Shown piece after piece: positions 9,285 to 17,824 of a stretch of 64,000 bases of DNA. The position numbers and the translations under genes are program-made. The DNA is from Piscinibacterium candidicorallinum (GTDB lineage: Bacteria > Pseudomonadota > Gammaproteobacteria > Burkholderiales > Burkholderiaceae_C). The notes below the pieces were generated by a model that had not been told where the DNA came from, made no database searches, and was given only the letters and a program-made list of their open reading frames with translations. The stretch spans positions 3,224,001 through 3,288,000 of the forward strand of contig NZ_CP180191.1 of NCBI RefSeq assembly GCF_047549485.1. The letters run 5' to 3'. Numbering within the stretch: position 1 is the first letter of the stretch; each line of letters starts with the position of its first letter.

Positions 9285-10259
9285 ATGGACTTCGACTTCG
9301 CCGCCCTAGCGGCCCCCTTCCGCATGCAGCCCGGCCTTTCGCGCATGGCCAATGGTGCGCCCAACCTCACCGCGCTCGACCCGGCCGACCGTCTGTTTGC
9401 CGAGAAGCTGGCCGCTCTCGCCCACCCCGAGCAGACCGTACTGCTCGCTCCCGGCTTCGATGCGACGCCCGCCGCCCGCGCCTTCGCCGCCCGGCTGGCG
9501 CTGGACGCGCCGGAAGCCGCCCGGCTGGAGGGCGAGACCCTACACCTGCTTCGGCTGGACGCACGTCTTCATATCAGCAGCGGCGAGCTGCAGCTCGGCG
9601 CCGCGGCACCGCCGGGCGTGCAGGCGGCGCTCGAAGGCGTTGCCGCCGAGCCCCTGCGCCGCCGCTGGGCGCTCTTCGCCCTGGCCGTGCGCGAAGACCT
9701 TGCCGTGCTGGACGGCGCCACCACGCAGCTACAGGTGCTCGCCGTCTGCGTGCCCTCGCACTGGGCGCCCGAAGACAAGATCGGCCTGCCCTTCGCCGCG
9801 GCCCACATGCCGGTGGCGGACAACGCGCTGTTGATCAGAGCGAGCGAGTCCCTTGCGCGGCTGGTAACGGGTACCGAACGCTGGCAGCGCAACGTCTGGA
9901 CCTTCCAGCCCAGCCCCCACTTCGACGGCCACCCCAAACGCGCCGCGCCGCGCGTCTGGCCGCTGGACGCCGACCCCGCCACGCTTGGCAACAAGCTCTG
10001 GGCCCGCGTGGAGCACCAGAGCTTCATCCCCGTGGCCGACGCCGAAAACGCCAACCCGCCCGCCCAGGCCGTGTTCTGCATCCGCCTCATGATCGAACCG
10101 ATCGAGACCGCCATCGCCACCCCCGAAGCCGCCGCCGCCACGCACGCCGCGGTCAGCAGCATGAGCGAGCAGGTGCTGGCGTATCGCAGCCTGACGGCGA
10201 TTCAGCCGGGGTTGCTGGGGTGGTTGGCGGGGCAGGCAACCTATACACGATCAGGATGA
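9285..10259 (+). CDS. DUF3445 heme-dependent N-demethylase-like protein
   Basis: A 324-residue protein matching the DUF3445 family, some members of which are described as heme-dependent oxidative N-demethylases. The most recognisable part is VCVPSHWAPEDKIGLPFAAAHMPV, followed by RNVWTFQPSPHFDGHP and the C-terminal YRSLTAIQPGLLGWL. The start is placed at the ATG at 9285, because residues before it (an open frame from 9225) are composition-biased and non-conserved in appearance. Other family members often act with partner reductase genes; none is adjacent here. Confidence 0.75.
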   Translation: MDFDFAALAAPFRMQPGLSRMANGAPNLTALDPADRLFAEKLAALAHPEQTVLLAPGFDATPAARAFAARLALDAPEAARLEGETLHLLRLDARLHISSGELQLGAAAPPGVQAALEGVAAEPLRRRWALFALAVREDLAVLDGATTQLQVLAVCVPSHWAPEDKIGLPFAAAHMPVADNALLIRASESLARLVTGTERWQRNVWTFQPSPHFDGHPKRAAPRVWPLDADPATLGNKLWARVEHQSFIPVADAENANPPAQAVFCIRLMIEPIETAIATPEAAAATHAAVSSMSEQVLAYRSLTAIQPGLLGWLAGQATYTRSG

Positions 10260-10503
10260 CCGCTGTGCGACGGTCAATCCAGACCGGTGATGGTCGGCGT
10301 GTGCGTGCATCGCTGCGGCTCAGGTCCGATACAGCCTGTTCGTTGTATCGAAAACACGATTCCCGCCCCATCGCATTGAAGTCGACAGAATCGACACCGA
10401 CCCAAGTGACTGGACCCCAGACCGATTGTTAATTTTCGGCCGCGCGGCTCGCCGTATTTCGTCTGATCTAACGCTCAAGGGGTGCGCGCAACACGGAGTG
10501 GAA

Positions 10504-12174
10504 ATGTCGCGATCGAATTTGCATGCTGGCTGCACGCTGGCAATCGTTACGGTGTGTGCCCTTGTCTTGGCAAGTTGCGGCGGAGGAGGCGCGAGTGGCG
10601 CGGCGGCACCCGCGCCTGCCCCTGCACCTGCACCCCCGCCTGTCAGCGAGGCGCCATTGTTCCTGGGTTTTGAGCGCAGCACGACTTCGACACCAGGAAG
10701 TTCAACAAGCGGATTTGCTCGATTGACGCTGTTTCGCGCAGATGGCTCCGCCGCTCGCACGGCGCACAGTTTCAGCCTGGGTTCAACCAGCTCGGAGCGA
10801 TGGGGGCAGATCTACACGGCGCGGAGAACGAGTACTCCAGGGGTCTATTCAGACTACCGGACGCGTGCGCTCTGGCTGGTCGATAGCGGCGCAGTGCACT
10901 ACCTGGACCTCGACCAGCCCGCCCAATCGGCACGACGTGTGAGTACCTTGCGTCTGGACAGCGCGCAAACCGCGTTCTGCGGGCTGAGAGTCATGGGGTC
11001 GCGCGACATCACGGACCCGCTGAGTAGCAGAGCGATCGTGTCGCAGGCTGGGCAAGATGCGCGCTGCGATACACAGGATGACGCTGCTTTCGTGCTGAAG
11101 GCGAGCCAAACCGCGACGAGTCAACCGCTGCCAGTTCCTGCGCTTGCTCGCCCCGGCGCAATCGGGCTTCTGGATAACCCGGCCGACAGAGCGAGCAAGC
11201 AAGACTGGCTCGCTTGGCTCGCCGATGGCAGGGTTCTACTCCTGAACGACGATCTGGACACGGCGAATCCCACCGGAGCAATTGGCGGTGTCGTGCCTAG
11301 CGCTGACTCCTTCATTGACGTCGTCCCAGCTCCCTTTCCCAGTAGCCGAATTGCCGTCACGATCGCCGCATCAACCACAAGCACAACGACCACCCAGCTT
11401 GTGAGTTTTGATCTCGCAACGAAGAGCGCCCAACGCCACACGCCTTTCGGATTCCAGCAAGGGCCTTCGTACATTTCCGCAGATACAGCAGGCAGTTACG
11501 TGCTCATGCTCGGAACGCCGGGCTACTGGCCAAGCAATGCCGCCGCTCCAGCAGCTTTGCCTGGCATCCCTACGGGCTTCGCTGCGTCCCTCCTGGTCCC
11601 GGTGGACGGAGGGGTGATCGCAATTGGTCGCAACCGTGCCACCGGCGACGGCATGGCGCTGTTGATCACCCAGGCCGGCTCCAGGGTGATAACGCTGAAC
11701 GGGGCCGGTGCAAGCTTTTGGTATGCGTATCCTGCCGGCAACCTGATCACGGTCCTCGGGACGCGAAACAGCCAGTCTGTGATTCTGGTGTTCGATCGCT
11801 CCGGATCACTCGTCAAGGAACTTCCAGGCGGGCAGATCACCTTCCTGACTTTCGGCGCAGAGGCAGACTTCCGAACGTACAACTCGGGCGGCTTACTGGT
11901 CTTTGCGCGCCCGCAAGCCGGCCAGCTAAACGAACTTGTCTCCCTGAGTCTCAGCACCGGGAACGAGACGCGGCTTGGCATGCTGCCGCCTGAAGTAGGC
12001 GCGTTCGACATCGACTTCATGGGCAACACGATCCGAGGCCGCGTCCAGGTTCTGCGTATGGTCCGTAGAGCAACAGACGCCCAGGGTACGGTGCGCATAG
12101 CGGACGACGCGGCACTCGTCGATCTTGAAACCCCCAACAGCCTGCGCCGCCTGACGAACAACATCAATTTCTGA
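10504..12174 (+). CDS. Large putative lipoprotein, copy 1 of a tandem pair
   Basis: A 556-residue protein of unknown function. The signal peptide ends in a lipobox (LASC, Cys25), followed by a Gly-rich and Ala-Pro linker (APAPAPAP), then a long domain of predominantly beta character containing many Val/Ile-Thr strands and ending NSLRRLTNNINF. It is paralogous to the gene at 12728: same lipobox-linker start (LFLGFERS versus LIGMERA), CDTQDDAAFVLKASQ versus CDSADDRLVLVRASQ, and the same C-terminal twelve residues. A beta-propeller fold is plausible but not shown. GGAG precedes the ATG. Confidence 0.8.
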   Translation: MSRSNLHAGCTLAIVTVCALVLASCGGGGASGAAAPAPAPAPAPPPVSEAPLFLGFERSTTSTPGSSTSGFARLTLFRADGSAARTAHSFSLGSTSSERWGQIYTARRTSTPGVYSDYRTRALWLVDSGAVHYLDLDQPAQSARRVSTLRLDSAQTAFCGLRVMGSRDITDPLSSRAIVSQAGQDARCDTQDDAAFVLKASQTATSQPLPVPALARPGAIGLLDNPADRASKQDWLAWLADGRVLLLNDDLDTANPTGAIGGVVPSADSFIDVVPAPFPSSRIAVTIAASTTSTTTTQLVSFDLATKSAQRHTPFGFQQGPSYISADTAGSYVLMLGTPGYWPSNAAAPAALPGIPTGFAASLLVPVDGGVIAIGRNRATGDGMALLITQAGSRVITLNGAGASFWYAYPAGNLITVLGTRNSQSVILVFDRSGSLVKELPGGQITFLTFGAEADFRTYNSGGLLVFARPQAGQLNELVSLSLSTGNETRLGMLPPEVGAFDIDFMGNTIRGRVQVLRMVRRATDAQGTVRIADDAALVDLETPNSLRRLTNNINF

Positions 12175-12181
12175 AGACGTC

Positions 12182-12388
12182 GTGGCGGGAACTGCACGAG
12201 CCAGCGCCTTCTTCGCGCTGGTCATTGGGACGGCGCTGGCACCGACAGCCCGGACCAGCGCACTGGTCACCCACTCGCTGGCCGCCCTGGCCAGCGGTGC
12301 CTCGGCCACCTTCGCAGGCTTGGCCACCGCACTGCATGCGCGCCTGATCGCGAGCCACGTTGGGGGCTGCCCGCTTGAACCAACCTAG
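12182..12388 (+). pseudogene. Truncated MFS transporter remnant
   Basis: Starting 8 bp after the copy-1 lipoprotein stop, a 68-codon frame reads ARASAFFALVIGTALAP and THSLAALASGASATFAGLA. This aligns with the first transmembrane region of the intact MFS gene downstream of copy 2 (TRAFLALITCTVLAH, TISLAALGSGASAAFVGLA). Similarity fades after the GLA/GLF position and the frame ends at a TAG. It looks like the 5' end of a duplicated MFS gene whose remainder was deleted. Confidence 0.75.
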
Positions 12389-12396
12389 GTGCACAG

Positions 12397-12429
12397 CGCT
12401 GATTTTCAAACAAATTTTGAAAATCAGCG
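12397..12429. repeat. AT-rich perfect inverted repeat
   Basis: CGCTGATTTTCAAA and its exact complement flank a 5-nt loop. The following about 300 bp up to the copy-2 lipoprotein are noticeably more AT-rich than the rest of the window and hold no gene I can support. This is at or near the junction where the first MFS copy is lost, so it may be a deletion scar or a promoter-associated structure; it has no T-run typical of a terminator. Confidence 0.6.
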
Positions 12430-12727
12430 ATATTGAAACCCATTTTTCAACTACAGGCAATCAATCATGTTTTCGCCGATCCGCTTGCTGCATAAGGGAT
12501 TCGGCACGATTAGGGTAGTTTTCCGCGGCGCGCATCTCAGGAAAGCGACCCGAAGCCAAAACTCACTTTGGCACCGGTCGAGACCTCCACAGAAGATCCA
12601 CTTTCGAGCAGACGCGAACTTACTTGAACTGATAGATTCCGCGTGCTTTTTATGCATCCACAACCAATTCCGGCACCAATCAGCAGTGCGGAACTGAGGA
12701 CACGTCAAAGCCATCCAGGGAGAACAC

Positions 12728-14395
12728 ATGAACGGCTTGAAACAGTCGCCTGCCCGCGCGGCGCTGGCACTCTCGATTGCAACCGCGCTCACGCTAACCG
12801 CGTGCGGCGGGGGCGGCGGCTCGTCGAGCGGTGCGCCAGCCCCTGCACCCGGCCCCGCACCCGCGCCTGCTCCCGCCTTGCTCATCGGGATGGAGCGCGC
12901 AGTGACTGGGACGGGATCCAGCGCGACCGGCTTCGCCCGGCTCAACCTCTACAACGCGGACGGAACGAACGGAGCGCCGCTGTTTGCTTTCAACATCGGG
13001 CAGCCGTGGGACTGGACCACGGTATCCACGGGCAACATGAACCCAGCGGCCGGCATCTACAGCGATGAGCGGCTCGCGCGCGTTTGGACAATCAACAACG
13101 GCGAGATCAGTCTCGCCGACGTGAGTCAGCGCAATCAGCCCCCGCGGCGCGTCACGAACACGAACTTCAGCGCGACCACACTGGACTTCTGCTCCATCTG
13201 GGCGGCAGGCAGCACCGATGTCTCTTTCGCAGACACCAATCATCTGGTTTTGCGTCGCGCAGGCGTGGATCAACGCTGCGACTCGGCCGATGACCGGCTC
13301 GTGCTCGTGCGAGCCAGCCAACGCGCCGACGAACCCGGCGTGCAAGCGCCTGCCATGGCCGGCCCCTACACCCTATGGCCGCTCTTCGGCAAGCGCAGTC
13401 GGGCCAACCTTGTTGGGTGGGCCATCTGGGAGCAATCCGGGGCCATCCGTGTCTGGCGGCCCGATCTGTCCGCACCGACCGCCAACATCTCGTCGGAGCT
13501 TCCCGCCGGCACCTCGCCTGTGCTGTTCTCGACAAGAAGTCTCGGCAGCGCAGGCGCCTCCTACCTCGCGGCCCAATCCGGAAATGTCATGGCGACTAGA
13601 GTGTGGCGCCTCGACACGGACGCCGTCGTGGCCGGAGCCATGAACGCGGCAGTCGAGCTCACTGTCCCCGCACTTGTGGACATGGTCCAGGCAGACGTAG
13701 GCGGGGTGCTCCTGCGAGGCGGCGGCCGCTGGTTCCGGATCGACGACAACTTGAACACCGTCGTCCAGCTGGACACCACGGCAATGGGTACCGTGCGTTT
13801 CACCGTGCCCGCTGACGAGGGTGTCTACGTGGTCGGGCAAACGCCCGACGGCGCGCAGTCCGTCTATCTGATCAACCGCAGTACCGCGCAGGCGACCTAC
13901 CTTTTCGGCGTGGCTGGCGGAGGCGGGGATTCGATCGCCACAGTGATCCCGCAGCGCGGCAGGGTTCTTGTGCGCGTTTTCAATTCGACACGCCAAAACG
14001 GACTGCTGACGATTCTTGACTCCGGCGGCCGCGTGATCCAGGAGTTTTCCGACGTCACGACCTCGCTGGCACTCTCGAACCCGTCATTCGACTATGGCAC
14101 GGTCTTGAATGCGGACCGCGTTCTGCTCAGCTTTAACGTCGCCGGGCGAAACGCGGGGGGCTCCGTGCTCCAGATTCTGGACGGCCGCACTGGCTCGACA
14201 ATGCCGCTCGGTGTGCTGCCCATGACCGTCCGCGATGTCGACCTCGTCTCCACGCTCGGGGCGCGCACCGGCAACCGAATTCTCCGGGCGCGCAAGACGA
14301 ACACCGCCGCCGGCACCGTCGCGGAAGACGGGTTCTTCTTCGACCCCACCATCCCCAACAGCCTGCGCCGCCTGACCAACAACATCAACTTCTGA
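12728..14395 (+). CDS. Large putative lipoprotein, copy 2 of a tandem pair
   Basis: A 555-residue paralogue of the gene at 10504. Signal peptide with lipobox LTAC (Cys26), a GGGGG/PAPAPGPAPAPAP linker, then a beta-rich domain (GMERAVTG, TGFARLNLYNADG, DFCSIWAAGS, GVDQRCDSADDRLVLVRAS) ending NSLRRLTNNINF. Function unknown. It is followed by a strong terminator and then the MFS gene, the same order as copy 1 plus its MFS remnant. An anchored envelope protein facing the periplasm or cell surface is the most that can be inferred. Confidence 0.82.
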   Translation: MNGLKQSPARAALALSIATALTLTACGGGGGSSSGAPAPAPGPAPAPAPALLIGMERAVTGTGSSATGFARLNLYNADGTNGAPLFAFNIGQPWDWTTVSTGNMNPAAGIYSDERLARVWTINNGEISLADVSQRNQPPRRVTNTNFSATTLDFCSIWAAGSTDVSFADTNHLVLRRAGVDQRCDSADDRLVLVRASQRADEPGVQAPAMAGPYTLWPLFGKRSRANLVGWAIWEQSGAIRVWRPDLSAPTANISSELPAGTSPVLFSTRSLGSAGASYLAAQSGNVMATRVWRLDTDAVVAGAMNAAVELTVPALVDMVQADVGGVLLRGGGRWFRIDDNLNTVVQLDTTAMGTVRFTVPADEGVYVVGQTPDGAQSVYLINRSTAQATYLFGVAGGGGDSIATVIPQRGRVLVRVFNSTRQNGLLTILDSGGRVIQEFSDVTTSLALSNPSFDYGTVLNADRVLLSFNVAGRNAGGSVLQILDGRTGSTMPLGVLPMTVRDVDLVSTLGARTGNRILRARKTNTAAGTVAEDGFFFDPTIPNSLRRLTNNINF

Positions 14396-14460
14396 TCTTG
14401 TTTGGCCTGCTCCGGCCGCTCGCTGGTCGGTCAGGCGCGGCGGTCCAGCCGGCAATTCAC

Positions 14461-14489
14461 GAAAAGGCCCGCTTGAGCGGGCCTTTTCG
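14461..14489 (+). terminator. Rho-independent terminator after lipoprotein copy 2
   Basis: GAAAAGGCCCGCTtgaGCGGGCCTTTTC: a GC-rich stem with A-tract and T-tract flanks, 66 bp after the lipoprotein stop. Confidence 0.85.
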
Positions 14490-14518
14490 CATTGCGACGA
14501 AATCACGCCGTTGTCACA

Positions 14519-15766
14519 ATGCGGTCACTCAGTCTTTCGTCCCGGATCGTGGCCTTACCCGCGGCTCCAGACGGTGCTCCACCCGGCGCGGTGGACGCCA
14601 CACAAACAAGAGCCTTCCTCGCGCTGATCACCTGCACGGTGCTGGCCCACACGGCCCTCACTGGCGCACGCGTCACCATCTCCCTGGCTGCGCTGGGCAG
14701 CGGCGCCTCGGCGGCATTCGTTGGCCTGGCCATCGGCCTGTTCGGCCTGCTGCCCTTCCTGATTGCCATTCCCGTGGGCCGCTGGGCGGATCGCGTCGGG
14801 CCCAAGCTGCCCATGCGCCTCGGTCTGGCCATCGAACTCATGGGCGTGCTGATCGCGACCTTCGGCCCACACCCGTGGAGCCTGTTGGTGGCGTCCACGC
14901 TGATCGGCACCGGCCTGTCGATGAACACCCTGACGATGCAGACCGTGGCCGGACTGCTGTCCACGGCTGAAACCCGGCCCGCGACCTTCGCGCGGATTGC
15001 GATCGGTGCATCGATCGCCAGCCTGGTCGGCCCGGTGCTCTGCGGCTTCCTGATCGACCACCTCGGCTACCGCGCAGCCTTTGGCGCGATGAGCGCCTGC
15101 GTGCTGGCTGCGCTGATCGGCCAGTGGCAGCTCGGCCACCGCCAGCCGCAGCTGTTTCCCAAGCCGCAGCCGCACCCGGGGCGCGAAGGTCACAGCCTGA
15201 TGGATCTGCTGCGCGACCCCGAGCTGCGTCCGCTGCTGTTGCTTACCACGGCGGTGTCCGTGGCCTGGGACACCTTCCAGTTCGTCATGCCCATCCATGG
15301 CAAAAGCATCGGCCTGTCGGCCTCGACTATCGGCCTGCTGATGGGCGCGTTTGCCGCCGCGCTGTTTGCGGTGCGCCTGATGCTGGGCTGGCTGGCGGGG
15401 CGCTTCGAGCCCTGGCAGGTGCTGCGCGCGGTGTTCGTGATCTCCATGCTGGTGTACGCCGCCCTGCCCTTCATCCATTCCGTACCGCTGCTGTTTGTGG
15501 CGGCCTTTGCGCTGGGCCTTGCGCTTGGCGCAAGCCAGCCGCACTTTCTGGCGCTGGTGCATGAGGCAGCGCCGCGTGGGCGCGAGGCCGAAGCTGTTGG
15601 CCTGCGCGCCACTTTCGGCAACGCCTCCAGCTTTGCCCTGCCGACTTTCTTCGGTGCAGCCAGCGGTGTCCTCGGGATCGCCGGGCTGTTCGTTGTGGTG
15701 GCATTGATGCTCACCGCAGGCAGCGTGGCCGTGCACCGCCGGATTGCCGCGCGCGCTGCGGAGTAG
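14519..15766 (+). CDS. MFS transporter
   Basis: About 415 residues, 12 predicted transmembrane helices, inner membrane. The MFS loop 2-3 signature is visible (GRWADRVGPKLPMRLG), with a central cytoplasmic loop (RQPQLFPKPQPHPGREGHS) separating two six-helix halves. The substrate is not predictable; the sequence resembles drug-efflux or sugar-type MFS proteins. The ATG at 14519 lacks a clear ribosome-binding site and the first 35 residues are non-hydrophobic, so the start is uncertain. A truncated homologue is present at 12182. Confidence 0.88.
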   Translation: MRSLSLSSRIVALPAAPDGAPPGAVDATQTRAFLALITCTVLAHTALTGARVTISLAALGSGASAAFVGLAIGLFGLLPFLIAIPVGRWADRVGPKLPMRLGLAIELMGVLIATFGPHPWSLLVASTLIGTGLSMNTLTMQTVAGLLSTAETRPATFARIAIGASIASLVGPVLCGFLIDHLGYRAAFGAMSACVLAALIGQWQLGHRQPQLFPKPQPHPGREGHSLMDLLRDPELRPLLLLTTAVSVAWDTFQFVMPIHGKSIGLSASTIGLLMGAFAAALFAVRLMLGWLAGRFEPWQVLRAVFVISMLVYAALPFIHSVPLLFVAAFALGLALGASQPHFLALVHEAAPRGREAEAVGLRATFGNASSFALPTFFGAASGVLGIAGLFVVVALMLTAGSVAVHRRIAARAAE

Positions 15767-15806
15767 GCCCGAGCCACTGGCACACGACTCGCTAAGCTTC
15801 TGACTC

Positions 15807-16394
15807 ATGCAACCCCCCGGCGCCCATCGCATCTGTCGCAGTCTGGACTGCCTGCTGGCGAGCATCACGCCGGGGCATGACGTCTGGGTATTTGCCTACG
15901 GATCATTGATCTGGAATCCGGGCATCCCGGTGATCGAGAAGCGCCGCGCGCGCCTGGCGGGTTTTCACCGCGGCCTGTATCTATGGAGCAGGCACTTCCG
16001 CGGCACGCCCCAGAACCCGGGTCTGGTGCTCGGGCTGGATCGCGGCGGCGCGTGCACCGGGCTGGCCCTGCGCATCGCCGCGGCCGACGTGAACACCGCG
16101 CTAGCCGAACTCTGGGAGCGGGAGATGACCAACCACTCCTACGACCCCACCTGGCTGCGCGTGAGCACGGACACCGAGCCGATCACTGCGCTGACCTTCG
16201 TGGTGCGCCGCGGGGCAGACGGCTATTGCGGCAAGCTGCCCATGCAGGAGCTGCTGGCCGCGCTGCACAGCGGCGTGGGCAGCCGCGGCACGGCACGCGA
16301 GTATTTGGAGAACACTGTCGCATCCCTGGAAGCGCACGGATTTCGGGACACGCGCCTCAAGCAGCTGGTGCGCCTGCTGCACGCCACGGCCTAG
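15807..16394 (+). CDS. ChaC-like gamma-glutamylcyclotransferase
   Basis: A 195-residue enzyme predicted to cleave glutathione to 5-oxoproline and Cys-Gly in the cytoplasm. The substrate-binding loop VFAYGSLIWNPG lies at residues 27-38, NPGLVLGL matches the ChaC pattern, and LWEREM carries the glutamate region expected for catalysis. The C-terminal helix (REYLENTVASLEAHGFRD) is also typical of ChaC. Single gene; no linked glutathione synthesis gene. Confidence 0.88.
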   Translation: MQPPGAHRICRSLDCLLASITPGHDVWVFAYGSLIWNPGIPVIEKRRARLAGFHRGLYLWSRHFRGTPQNPGLVLGLDRGGACTGLALRIAAADVNTALAELWEREMTNHSYDPTWLRVSTDTEPITALTFVVRRGADGYCGKLPMQELLAALHSGVGSRGTAREYLENTVASLEAHGFRDTRLKQLVRLLHATA

Positions 16395-16460
16395 CTCTCG
16401 CCAGCCGCGCAATGTGGTGCTGCGATCCGCCACTGGGGCGTGGGTTCTAGACTTGCGGCC

Positions 16461-17099
16461 ATGAGCACGATTGCAGACCTTCGCAAGACCTACAGCCGCG
16501 GTGCGCTGGATGAAGACGCCTGCGCCGCCGATCCCGTCAGCCAGTTTCAGCGCTGGTTCGACGAAGCCCTGAAAGCCGAGATCCCCGAGCCCAATGCCAT
16601 GACACTGGCCACCGTGGGCGAGGTCGGCCGGCCGAGCACCCGCGTGGTGCTCATCAAGGGCGTGGATACACGCGGTTTCGTCTGGTACACGAACTACGAC
16701 AGCCGCAAGGGCCGCGAACTCGCCGCGCACCCGTTCGCCGCGCTGCAATTCCATTGGGTCGAGCTGGAGCGCGTGGTGCGCATCGAGGGCCGGGTGGAGA
16801 AGGTCAGCGAGGCTGAGTCCGATGCCTATTTCGCAAGCCGCCCGCTGGACAGCCGCATTGGCGCGTGGGCGAGCCCGCAGAGCCAGGAAATCGCCTCGCG
16901 CGCAGTGCTGGTGGCTCGTGCAGCCGAATACGGCGCCAGGTTCCTGCTCAACCCACCCAGGCCGCCGCATTGGGGCGGATTTCGGCTTGTGCCCGACCGC
17001 GTGGAGTTCTGGCAGGGCCGACCTTCACGTCTGCACGATCGCATTCTCTATACCTTGAATGGGTCAACTGACTGGAAGCTCACGCGCCTTGCGCCCTAA
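16461..17099 (+). CDS. pdxH: Pyridoxamine 5'-phosphate oxidase
   Basis: A 212-residue FMN enzyme that oxidises pyridoxamine- or pyridoxine-phosphate to pyridoxal phosphate. The characteristic N-terminus (ADLRKTYSRGALDE), the FMN-binding RVVLIKGVDTRGFVWYTNYDSRKGREL and the C-terminal EFWQGRPSRLHDRI are all present, and it ends in LTRLAP as the family does. The ATG at 16461 was chosen over an upstream in-frame start because it matches the usual family N-terminus. Confidence 0.97.
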   Translation: MSTIADLRKTYSRGALDEDACAADPVSQFQRWFDEALKAEIPEPNAMTLATVGEVGRPSTRVVLIKGVDTRGFVWYTNYDSRKGRELAAHPFAALQFHWVELERVVRIEGRVEKVSEAESDAYFASRPLDSRIGAWASPQSQEIASRAVLVARAAEYGARFLLNPPRPPHWGGFRLVPDRVEFWQGRPSRLHDRILYTLNGSTDWKLTRLAP

Positions 17100-17135
17100 G
17101 CTACTCAACCGCAATCCATTTCTTGCAGGTGCAGC

Positions 17136-17819
17136 ATGACCAACAAGCTCAGCATCATGGTCGTCGAGGACGAGCCCGAGTTCCAGCGCCGGTTCACGGA
17201 TGCCGTCACGCGCGAAGACGCTTTCGAGCTGCTCGGTGTGGCATCCACCATCGCAAATGCCAAGACCATGATCGACGAGGAGCAGCCCGATGTGATGCTG
17301 GTCGATCTGGGCATGCCCGATGCCAGCGGCATCGAGATCATCAAGTACTGCGCCGAGAAGTATCCGGACACCGACATCATGGTCATCACGGTGTTCGATG
17401 ACGAGATGCACGTGGTCGACAGCATCGAGGCCGGCGCCACCGGCTACCTGCTCAAGGACACGCCGCAGGAAGAATTCGTTGACGCTATAAAGACCCTGAA
17501 TGCCGGCGGCTCGCCGGTCAGCCCGGTGGTGGCGCGCCATGTGCTCGAGCGCTTCCGCGCCAGCAAGCCGCGTGCAGCCGTGCCGGTGAAGCCGGCTACG
17601 CCGGTGGAAGGTCCGGAAGTGCCTCTGTCGGCCCGCGAGACGCAGATCCTGCAGCTGCTGGCCAAGGGCTTCTCCTTCAACGAGATCGGCGAACTGCTCG
17701 ATATCTCGCCCTATACCGTGGCCACACACATCAAGAAGATCTACCGCAAGCTGGCCGTGAACTCGCGCGGCCAGGCCGTGTACGAAGCCACGCAGATGGG
17801 CCTGCTCGGCGCGATCTGA
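17136..17819 (+). CDS. NarL/FixJ-type response regulator
   Basis: A 227-residue two-component regulator. Receiver domain: acidic pair in VVEDEP, phosphoacceptor Asp57 (MLVDLGMPD), TGYLLKDTP with the conserved Lys. After a Pro/Ala-rich linker (about residues 135-165), a LuxR-type HTH: LSARETQILQLLAKGFSFNEIGELLDISPYTVATHIKKIYRKL. The sensor kinase starts 5 bp downstream, so the pair is cotranscribed. Targets are unknown. Confidence 0.95.
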   Translation: MTNKLSIMVVEDEPEFQRRFTDAVTREDAFELLGVASTIANAKTMIDEEQPDVMLVDLGMPDASGIEIIKYCAEKYPDTDIMVITVFDDEMHVVDSIEAGATGYLLKDTPQEEFVDAIKTLNAGGSPVSPVVARHVLERFRASKPRAAVPVKPATPVEGPEVPLSARETQILQLLAKGFSFNEIGELLDISPYTVATHIKKIYRKLAVNSRGQAVYEATQMGLLGAI

Positions 17820-17824
17820 GCACC

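Noticed and set aside
12467..12697. 76-codon frame between the lipoprotein copies
   Set aside because: No ribosome-binding site, no signal or domain, lies in the AT-rich gap; more likely chance.
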